Shown here: one piece after another, positions 56,151 to 64,000 of the stretch
How the letters are laid out: each line of letters opens with the position of its first letter
Position numbering within the stretch: position 1 is the first letter of the stretch
Origin: Amoebophrya sp. A120
Lineage: Eukaryota > Sar > Dinophyceae > Syndiniales > Amoebophryaceae
Reading direction: 5' to 3'
Assembly: GCA_905178155.1 (NCBI GenBank)
Contig: CAJINV010000004.1
Location: 1,998,391 to 2,062,390 of the forward strand
DNA: 64,000 nt
Translations under genes and position numbers: made by a program
Notes under the pieces: model-generated
Seen by the model: only the letters and a program-made list of their open reading frames with translations
What the model was told of the DNA's origin: nothing
Databases searched by the model: none

Positions 56151-56977
56151 GTCGTATTTCGCTTTAAGAGAAGTGTGATAAGCTATCTTGTGCCAGAGTT
56201 ATTGTGTATTTTCAGCGGCGCTGCCGTACAGCTGGATTAAGAAACTAGTAGCGCGGCGGGTGCCGTCACGAGACCGAATCAATTGTAGTTTCCTATGAGC
56301 AGAGGATGATCATGACCTGAAAACAAACACTTCTACTCGTGATAGTTCGTGATCGTGACAGTATGCCATACTTACAGTATTCGCTTGCTTTCATCTTCCA
56401 ATCGTACTTCAGATATTAAATGTGCGAAAGGAGGGAGAAAACCGATCGGTGCAGACAAATTTTTCACATCACAATGGACCGAGAAGTGTTTTTTTTTTTG
56501 AAATTAACCGAGAATCTTCTTCACGCAATACAAGCAGAAATCTTCCCGATGATATTGATAAATGGAGAATGGCAGTCGCATCAACTTTTCCTATGCACTC
56601 GTGGAACTGGGAAGATGGAAGATGACCTTAATCAGCTTTTTTTCTGGTTGACTAAAGGATGTTGAAACTGAAGTACTTACAGCTTCATGTTCATTATCCA
56701 CGTAGGAAATCAGACTTCTCAACTTCAAAAATACTTCAAGGGCATTAGCTGGCCGCGCCATTTATATTTACTCTTTGTCAATTGTCCACATGGTCCTTTG
56801 CTGATGACCGGATGTCTGAAGATCAAGATTTGAAACTCGCGCATCTGGCCCCTTCATCTTTTTCGGTCTTGCGCCCAAGCCGGCGCTTAGTTGCGCTTTC
56901 TAGTGACAACGATTCACCGTCTGGAGACTCACTGCACTCGTGCCTTCGGTTTTAGCTGTTGCCGTTTGGCCCAAAAG
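56151..56977. other. Intergenic stretch
   Basis: AT-rich; an 81-codon plus frame at 56420 has no motif. Nothing supported. Confidence 0.55.
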
Positions 56978-59767
56978 TTACAACTTATGCTGCTCCATCA
57001 TCGCGCGCAGCTCCTCCGATGCCACTTCGGACAGGATCCCCTCGGCGACCTCTATCAAGTTTGCGGGCTTTTCCGTCGAACCCTGGCCTGCGCCGGTTTC
57101 CCCGCAGAAAAAAATCTTTTCCAGTTCTCGCCGAGTTTCCCAGCGCATCTGTATCCCGGTGGGAAATCCACTTTTTGTTTTTCGCTTTTTTCTAGTTTAT
57201 GCTGAGCTGTGTAAATGACAGAGACCGAAATCTTTGCTGCAGTTCTTCTTCTAATATGTCCAAATTTAAAACAACTTTTTTTCCATTGTCTCTGAATGTA
57301 AAGGAGCCCTTTCGATGATCCAGCAACACGACAGAGCGGTCGTGACTTCTGTGAAGATATTTTTTTATACTTCTGAACAAGGACTGACGTGAAAAACAAA
57401 TTGGTGGATTTCCCCTGTCTACCCTGTCCCAGCAGCTCGAAAGCCATCGGCTGGGAAAAGCCGAGTATGCGCAGGGCCGTGTACCCGACTATGCCGGTCC
57501 GGTGCAAGCCGGCAGAGCAATGAACCGCTACTGTTTTTCCGCGCAGCAAGCTCGCGGCCACCAAGGCCGCGGCCCGTGTCACCGCGGTTCGATCTTTCTC
57601 CGCATCCTGCATTGCTGCGCCTGAGATGGGGAGATGTACCCACTCTGGTCTTCTTCTATTCGGGAGGACTGCGAGGTCTTCATTTTCGAAAGGAACTTTC
57701 GGTGTTGACGTGGAGTCGACCTCTTCAGGTGCATCAGCAATCAATGCAGGAGGCTCGGCCTGAACCTCTTTTGGAGAGGAACAGGGTCGTCGGCCACGTA
57801 GAAATCTTGTTGAAATACAGTGGCCAAGAGACAGAATTTCTGAAGACTCATCGTGATTTCTTTGATCAGCACTCCATTCGTCTCCATCGGCACACACGGT
57901 GTTTGCCACCGCCGCGAAGCTCAACCCCCGTTGCTGCAACTCGTCGTCCCGAAGTAGCGTCACGACGAAATCCAGTCCCTTGGCCCAACTCTCCAAAGTT
58001 TTCATTCCGGGCGCCCCACATAGCACCAGCCTGCCTTTGCGGACTGGGAAACAAGAACCGGGTCTGCTCGTCGGTTTTTTAGACGCAGAAGGTTGATGTT
58101 CTTCGATAACTCTAGTAGTACCAGCCTTGCTAGAACTTGAGCTCGTGGCTGCTGCTATAAAACTACCGCCCACGATAATTTCCTTTGCCGCTAACAGCCG
58201 CGCCTCGGGGGAAGCAAACCAAGTAACTCTGATCTTTTCTTCATCAGTCTGCTCAACAGCAGATGCAGTAGAATTCTGGTTGGAGCTACCACTCCCGCTT
58301 TTCTTTTTTGCCGCGAGCCACGCGAAAAGAATCGTCTTGGTGCCTTTGTTCATCGCGTCCTGTGCCATCAATCCGACTTCCTTCGGGGAAGAGAAATTGG
58401 GCGCAACTGTATCCCGCAAAAACTCCAATTCCTTGTCTGCGAGTTCCACGCGCTCCTGCAACAGACGCTCCGCGACTGCACCGTAATCCAACACGCCACA
58501 ATTCCGCATTTTCACCACCGCCTCCTCCACACCGGCCCAAGATTTGGCCCCGGCAATTACGTGGTCGAGCCACTGCTTTGTCGGCTGCGGCACGCCGCTG
58601 CGCGCCAATTTCTTGTACACCGCGCTCTTCACCTTGTACTTTTTTAGAAGCGGCACTGCCATCTCGACCACGAACCCCTCCCGCAGGTCCGCCAGGGTCC
58701 CGCAGCGGTCCAGCACCGCCAGCTTCTCGCGCAATTCCGCCACCGTGCACACCTCACAGGGCGCGTGGGTGCTGGGCGCGGTAAGCTTTATTTTTCGTGC
58801 GACCGCTTCCAAATTCGTGGAGGATATAACTTCGCCGGTACTAGCGTCGCAGGCGTAGAGCAAGACGAGCCTGTTTTCCCCGCGGTTGTTTTCCACCTTG
58901 GCATCCTTGTCGTGAATCAACTCGAAACCAAGGGTCCAGGCCTCCATTTGTTCGGAAAGGATTAGAGCCGTCTCTTCCGACAGCAACTCCCTCGCCAGCT
59001 GCGTCTGCAACGTCCGGATCGCCCCACGGGTGAATAGAAGCAGCTCCCCGCGGAAGACCGTGACGAGGACACAGCTACCGTCAAACTTTTGCATACAGGT
59101 CACCGGCAGTTGCTGTCCTCGGGGAGAGTCAGGAGAACCACTCGATGCATCGGGTTCTTGGGTTGGTGGTTTCCTGGAATCGGGTTTGAAAGCGTCGCTC
59201 CCATCGGTGTGTGCAACCGCCGACTCAAAAATGTACCGCTTCGCCTCCGCACAGTGTTCGTACCCGTGGAACTTGACCATCGGTTTCACCACGATTTCTG
59301 GGGGACAACCGGATTTCTTGAACAGCACGCACCCCCGCGCCACTTGCAGTATGCAGAAGCAAAAGCGTTGATAAATATAGTCGTGGAATATGCATATCAG
59401 TACAGTATTCTTCAACTACGGGCTGCGTCAGGTTTTAGAATGGAAAAACAAAAAACAATGACAAATTTTCCATGGTAGAAAAAACTATGTACTTACTTAC
59501 TCTTAGTCCTACTCACAACAAGCGGCCCACCATAATGTCAATCGCTTTGTAATGCGTACCCATGCGCCAGTCCCAGTTTTCCGGCGGGGTGGACTCGTTG
59601 TAGCTGTCGGTGTAGTTAACGACCAAAAGCTCGCCGTCCCGAAAATCGGAGCAGGTAATCTTGACGTGGTTTCGTTTCTCCTGCTCCCGGTAGTACGCGA
59701 GCAATCCGCGCAGGGCCTCCGCATCGCCCGATCTGGCAAGGTCCGCGAGCGGGTGCAGAGTAGTCAT
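56978..59767 (-). CDS. T4 Rnl1-type RNA ligase fused to Cys-based (dual-specificity-like) phosphatase
   Basis: Exons 59767-59518, 59342-57423 and 57087-56978 give about 759 aa. The last intron is canonical (GGACAGG|GTAGAC...GGCGCAG); the first appears as TG-AG or GT-GT around a repeated TG. The ligase part has ARGCVLF, VVKPMVKFHGYEHC, MQKFDGSCVLV (motif I, nucleotidyl Lys in KxDG), LLLFTRGAI, AWTLGFELI (motif III), REGFVVEM (motif IV) and KYKVKSAVYKKL (motif V), in Rnl1 order. After a Ser-rich linker, WAKGLDFVVTLLRDDE leads to VAVHCSAGLHRTGIVGYTAL, the CX5R phosphatase loop with a following Thr. Predicted: 5'-P/3'-OH RNA end joining, with phosphatase acting on RNA ends or protein. The start is the first ATG of a short exon. 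Confidence 0.87.
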
Positions 59768-60488
59768 GGTTTTGCCAAAAGCAAAAAAACATGTGTAGAA
59801 CAAAACATCCAGACCTCAAAGATAAATACAGGCTCGCCAGACATAGAAAAGAGCTACTTCCAAATGTTTGCCGTGGACTCGCCGTGGATCGTCATAACAG
59901 ACTGATAAATCTATTATTTGGTTGTAAACATCCGCATGCTTGTACCTAAAGCTGACAAACTACCGCCCCACACTCGGTTCAAAACTGATGAACGCGAGAA
60001 GTGCGCGAGATCCTTCTTGTAGGCCGCAGATCTCGTCGTGAGGATCGGTTTCCAACTCTCATGATCCTGCTCTAACTCTGGAAAGTCTCAGGACTCACCA
60101 GCTCCAGACCTGTGTACAGAGTGATTACTTTTGCAGAGCCGAGGAATCTTCCGTGGATGAGCGGCAGCAATGACGATCTATTTGCTGGATATCAAAATCA
60201 GCAGAGACCTTTTTACATACCTCCAGGTGCGATCAAGTTCCACTCTTAGCGATGGCGAAGACGACGCGCAACAAAATGAAGATGCCATGAAAGCTCTTGC
60301 AGGACTTCGCGAAACCCCACTTGCTTTCGCTTTTCTTTATTTCGCAACTTGCCAAGAAATCAGAAAAAAGCTCGCAAGGTCCAGGAAAGCATCAGTTGCC
60401 TTTTCCTCTTCAAATACGAGTTCATTTTTTGGACAATGTCCTGCTTTGCTTCATTGGCTTCTTAGCAGTGCGGACGCACTGAGCCAAG
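59768..60488. other. Intergenic stretch
   Basis: A 122-codon plus frame at 60170 has no motif and overlaps the expected 3' end of paralogue 3. Nothing supported. Confidence 0.5.
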
Positions 60489-62060
60489 TCACACATTCCG
60501 CCACAGATCCTCGACATCAGACCACTTTAACCAAGTGAGATCGTACTTTTCGCATTCTCGCTCCATCAATTCGCGGAAATGGGCAGTTACTCCAGCGTGT
60601 TCGAGCCTTTCTCCGTTGGTCTTGAGATCCTCGACCTCTTGTAGCGGCTGCATGATTGGCTGGAGATCATGGTCGATGTCCAGCTCCTGGAGCAGCGCAG
60701 AGAGGTATCGCCAAGCTTTCAGAAGCATTTTCATCTTCGCGTCCATTTGGTGGACAATGTGCACCCGGAGTGTGTTCTCGAGGTCTTTGCGTGCAGACGC
60801 GACATCGTATACGAGCGGCTTTGTCCTCAGGCGTGCCAGAAAGAGGCATGCGTGTGGCGAGAGGCATTTTTTCAACGTTCTGCAGCCGAGATGCTTAGCT
60901 TCGATAGCAGAGGACATCTCCGCCAAGCGGCCTTTGCTCGCAATGCATTGGATGAGCAATTTCATGTAGTCGCGGAAACGGTCTGCAGTACCACGATCAT
61001 TCGCATCGCAAACGATTCTCAATGCCACCCAATCGAAATCCACGGCAGCTATTCCCAATTCGAGCGTCTGCTGCAACAGGGCGAGGTAGACTTCCCTGCT
61101 GGTGCTCATCCCGGCGAGGTCGTGGCCCTTGTCTCCCTCGTTCTCGTGGTCCTCGTCTACCTCGAACTCGTAACGATTACCGAAGACTTCCCTTGCGACC
61201 TTAAAGCAGAAATCTTCGCGAAGCGCTAAACTAAAGTACAGCCCACCACTCTGCAGCTCGTGCTTTCGCCACTCCTCAGCGCTCATCGCAACAGCTGCAC
61301 GCACTAGATTCCATTGGCCCCGCGAATCCGGTAAAGGTTGCGACGCAGCAGCACGTGGTGGCTCATTCTGGACCAGGTGCGCGACCGGTATGCAACCGTT
61401 CCCGACGTACAGGAGGTCCCAATCTTTCGCCGGTATATTGGCGTAGATGCGGTCGTAGATGAACGCTTGCGCGTCTTCCACGGTTGTCAGACTGTCAACC
61501 ACCCCGACCGTACGAGTTTCCCACTCCTCCGGCGATTCCTCCTTCGCGCGAGGACGCAGGTTGAACCCGCTGTGCGCGATGACGAACTGGTACGCAATTT
61601 CTCTGCCGAACTCCATCTCCGATCCCGCATCAAGAAAAGCACTCGGCGTCGCATCACTGTGCTTATCTCCTGCTGTTTCGCCTTGTTTTCCGTCCGCGGT
61701 GGCTTCTTCCCCAGAACTATCCCCGGCTTCGCTGCTGCCATCACTATGATTCGTGTAGTCAAGATCTGCGCCATCATCACACCAACTGTTCGCACCGTCT
61801 GAGTCGTCCGCCTCCACCTCATCGCGAATTTGGATCCAGCGGACCAAGGAGGGCGACGGAACCAGGTCCGTCTCCAGGTTGAGGAACAGCGAGAAGAAAT
61901 TCGTGCTGTAGAGGTCGCCCACTTTCGACACCTTGCTAGGGTCAACCGTGATGGTGTGCTCGGTGCCGGTGAAATTCCGGATCCTGATGCGTGCTGTTGA
62001 TGAGTGCGTGCTGGCGTCCACCGGGGACGCACCACGGAGTTTTTCTGAAGCTTGACTCAT
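60489..62060 (-). CDS. Tandem family member 3: ubiquitin-like N-terminus, intronless
   Basis: A single exon, 523 codons, beginning MSQASEKLRGASPVDAS. Shared blocks: ARIRIRNFTGTEHTITVDPS, DLVPSPSLVRWIQIRDE, an acidic Ser/Asp loop, IAYQFVIAHSGFNLRP, AQAFIYDRIYANIP, MSAEEWRKHELQSGGLYFSL, FRDYMKLLIQCIASKGRLAE and the end KWSDVEDLWRNV. The long C-terminal part (Leu/Lys-rich, HIVHQMDAKMKMLLKAWRYL) is helical-looking. It is closest in layout to member 2; the shared YDRIY block links it to member 1. No enzyme motif. It is separated from members 1 and 2 by the RNA ligase and kinase genes. Confidence 0.85.
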   Translation of the reverse strand: MSQASEKLRGASPVDASTHSSTARIRIRNFTGTEHTITVDPSKVSKVGDLYSTNFFSLFLNLETDLVPSPSLVRWIQIRDEVEADDSDGANSWCDDGADLDYTNHSDGSSEAGDSSGEEATADGKQGETAGDKHSDATPSAFLDAGSEMEFGREIAYQFVIAHSGFNLRPRAKEESPEEWETRTVGVVDSLTTVEDAQAFIYDRIYANIPAKDWDLLYVGNGCIPVAHLVQNEPPRAAASQPLPDSRGQWNLVRAAVAMSAEEWRKHELQSGGLYFSLALREDFCFKVAREVFGNRYEFEVDEDHENEGDKGHDLAGMSTSREVYLALLQQTLELGIAAVDFDWVALRIVCDANDRGTADRFRDYMKLLIQCIASKGRLAEMSSAIEAKHLGCRTLKKCLSPHACLFLARLRTKPLVYDVASARKDLENTLRVHIVHQMDAKMKMLLKAWRYLSALLQELDIDHDLQPIMQPLQEVEDLKTNGERLEHAGVTAHFRELMERECEKYDLTWLKWSDVEDLWRNV

Positions 62061-63234
62061 TGCCAGAGCAATAAAAAATCAATATACTTTTCTGGTTCAA
62101 TAATGTAGCTAAACACTCACGGAAGTTCTAAACTTCGCTGCAATTCGTCCTTCGAGCGAGGAGACCAAAAAGCGGCCGAGCGGATTCAAAAAGCAAACGA
62201 AGCCGACGAATCGACGACCAAGATTTTCAAAGAGAGCAGTCACTCCTTCTGTCCCTCTCGTCTCTCGCCAAGATGTCTTCTTTCTCAGCACGATAACAAT
62301 GATGAACAATCAAACCAGATCGATGTAATAATGTGTTCGCATAAAGCCGCGGTGAATCCTCAGGAAATGGGGAATACTCAGTCGATGTACCTTTTATGGT
62401 CAGAATGAGGAAACAAGAATGAGCACTCCAGGAGAGTGGTGATTGAATGAGGATTTTTGAATGGAATGGTTACGGAGCATGTCGCGCAGCACGGAGAAGC
62501 CCTGCAACCCGCGTCAGCGATTTCCGTTGCCCGGAATTCGCCCAGCGAGGCTCGGTTCTCGTGACACAATAAATTTGGTTTGTTGATACTCCTCTGTCAC
62601 TAGCACAATCTCGCGATGAACTGGCGATTTTTCCGACGAGAAACGCTAGTCAACCGCTACTGTGAGTGGTAGAGGTATGAAATCGAAAATATCAAATCGT
62701 AGCCAGTTCTATCAAAAAAATCAGGTAGAGCTTTTGCAACGAAACATCGTAGTTCCGCAATAATAGTGCGACACTAAGAGCGTCACACCTGTGAAGGAGT
62801 TTGATGGTAGATAGACCTTTGTTCGGACCTCTACATGGAGGTTTAGAAGTTACGGCTTGTTGCCTTGCTCACGAGGAGCCACCTTAGGATTCGCTCTCGA
62901 AAAGGGTGATACCCTGGGGTCCACTCAACAAGCTAGGAATCATACAATAATTACCAGATATAATTTCTCGCATCAGAATAGTTAACTGCTCGAAAGTGCT
63001 GGAATCACAAGGATCATACAAGTTCAAATTCGTGTCTTGGTCTCGGAAACATGCATGGACAATTGTTATTTTCTTGAAACTATGACTCTGCTTCTGTTCT
63101 CCGGTGAAAGAAGAGGATGAACAGGAACAAAAAACTTACATAGTTATATCGAGAACAGAGAACCGTAAGAATGCACAAATAGGAGCTCAAAGACTGAAAT
63201 AAATGCAGTCTTTTCATCTTGTCGTACCTCGTCC
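62061..63234. other. Intergenic stretch
   Basis: Short frames only, mostly AT-rich. No gene, repeat or RNA gene recognised. Confidence 0.55.
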
Positions 63235-64000
63235 CTAACGCGAACGGAGCTTGCCCCTTCCCTTCCCACCCGCGCGAGCCGCGCCGGCGCCCTGCATGCG
63301 CTCCAACTCGTCGGCTACGAGTTCCTCAACGCCGGCAGCCGGCTGCAGACACACGGCCACCTTGGTGCACTTTTTCCCGACGCTGGCCCACATGGTGGAC
63401 CTGTTTGCCATGCACTTACTGTTGCCGACGATGGTGAGCGACTCTTTCGCCCGGGACAGGGCCACGTTGCAGCGGTTCGGATTGCTGCAAAACCCGATGG
63501 TTCCCTCGGCGTTGGACCGGGAAGTGAGCAGGATGATGTGGTCGGCTTCCGAACCCTGGCAGGCGTCCACCGACACGATTTGCAACCTGTTTCCTGCAAG
63601 TTCATCTAGACCCGCCTTCCGCCACACCGCTTGCGCCAACCGCACCTGCGGCTTGTACATGCAGATCACGTACACGCTGCTGTTTGCACAGGCCTTCAGC
63701 TTGCGGGCCGCCTCGCGGACGGCGACCACCGTCTGGGCCGCGTTACAGAAGGACGTGCCCACCTTCGCTTCCGCTCCAGACACCTCGACCCAGCGGAGCC
63801 GGGGGTCACCCGCCGCGTCCTTCGTACCGCGCAGCCGCTGCTTGTTCTTCCCGGTGCGGAGCTGCTTTTGGTAGAACAACTCGGACACCAAATCGCAGAT
63901 TTCCGGGGGCATCCGGTACTGCTCCTTCAAACTTTGCTGGTCCGCCCCCGCGTCGCCGCACCGCTCCATCAAACTGCGGTCGATCTGATACTCGCGGGGC
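63235..64000 (-). CDS. UPF1/SMG2-like superfamily 1 helicase, C-terminal part
   Basis: The gene runs off the right edge. The visible ~255 residues hold the second RecA-like domain: QQSLKEQYRMPPEICDLVS (motif IV, Q-x-YRM), SELFYQKQLRTGK, VYVICMYKPQVRLAQAVWRK, VSVDACQGSEADHIILLTSR (motif V) and RCNVALSRAKESLTIVGN (motif VI with Arg finger). It ends with a Gly/Arg-rich tail. Motif V has ACQGSEAD where UPF1 has sFQGrEkD, closer to the wider AAA_12 group (UPF1, SETX, ZNFX1, Dna2-type). It probably unwinds RNA or RNA/DNA hybrids; which subfamily depends on the missing N-terminus. No introns are seen. Confidence 0.88.
   Translation of the reverse strand, partial: PREYQIDRSLMERCGDAGADQQSLKEQYRMPPEICDLVSELFYQKQLRTGKNKQRLRGTKDAAGDPRLRWVEVSGAEAKVGTSFCNAAQTVVAVREAARKLKACANSSVYVICMYKPQVRLAQAVWRKAGLDELAGNRLQIVSVDACQGSEADHIILLTSRSNAEGTIGFCSNPNRCNVALSRAKESLTIVGNSKCMANRSTMWASVGKKCTKVAVCLQPAAGVEELVADELERMQGAGAARAGGKGRGKLRSR

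Noticed and set aside
60170-60538. 122-codon plus frame
   Set aside because: Overlaps the 3' end of a well-supported minus-strand gene and lacks motifs.
1-64000. tRNA, rRNA or spliced-leader RNA genes
   Set aside because: I scanned both strands for cloverleaf-like or rRNA-like sequence and an SL-type sequence and found none I could support.

Overview
The window looks like nuclear DNA of a dinoflagellate, most likely an early-branching parasitic one (Syndiniales, Amoebophrya-like). Two things support this. A short, very Lys-rich gene at 12689-13244 carries the DVNP (dinoflagellate/viral nucleoprotein) signature. Genes are also interrupted by dozens of short elements with terminal inverted repeats, which matches the invasive introner elements reported from Amoebophrya. 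That assignment rests on recalled family knowledge; no search was possible. Every gene I could support lies on the minus strand, so the window reads as one unidirectional gene array. I saw no rRNA, tRNA, CRISPR array or plus-strand gene.

Layout in the direction of transcription (high to low coordinates). 63235-64000: C-terminal half of a UPF1-like superfamily 1 helicase. 49535-54000 and 60489-62060: three paralogues with a ubiquitin-like N-terminus, interrupted by a T4 Rnl1-type RNA ligase fused to a Cys-based phosphatase (56978-59767) and a choline-kinase/APH-like kinase (54494-56150). 37467-48521: one very large E2 (UBC-fold) gene whose 15 introns are all introner-like elements. 35553-35909: protein kinase C-lobe fragment beside a duplicated 50-bp sequence. 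29012-34990: ArfGAP. 18418-26998: a Ras-like GTPase that appears spliced in frame to a class-V aminotransferase (cysteine desulfurase/selenocysteine lyase). 14250-17702: an unrecognised, frameshifted membrane-protein gene. 10220-13244: a cluster of four small basic genes sharing a Met/Lys leader, including DVNP. 8101-9113: a charged protein of unknown role. 6569-7695: a secreted Cys-containing protein. 1376-5051: a Prp38 splicing factor with a Gln-rich N-terminus. 1-914: an unrecognised partial gene.

The main system here is the population of about 45 introner-like elements (133-449 bp). Nearly all begin TAT and end ATA, carry 15-30 bp terminal inverted repeats of at least eight sequence families, and are flanked by a direct repeat that is usually 5 bp. 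They lie inside coding sequence, and removing the element plus one copy of the flanking repeat restores the reading frame. They are dense in 0.6-7.5 kb and 19-48 kb and absent from 7.5-18.4 kb and 48.2-64 kb, where introns are rare, canonical and sometimes under 50 nt. Exon limits next to these elements are uncertain by a few bases.
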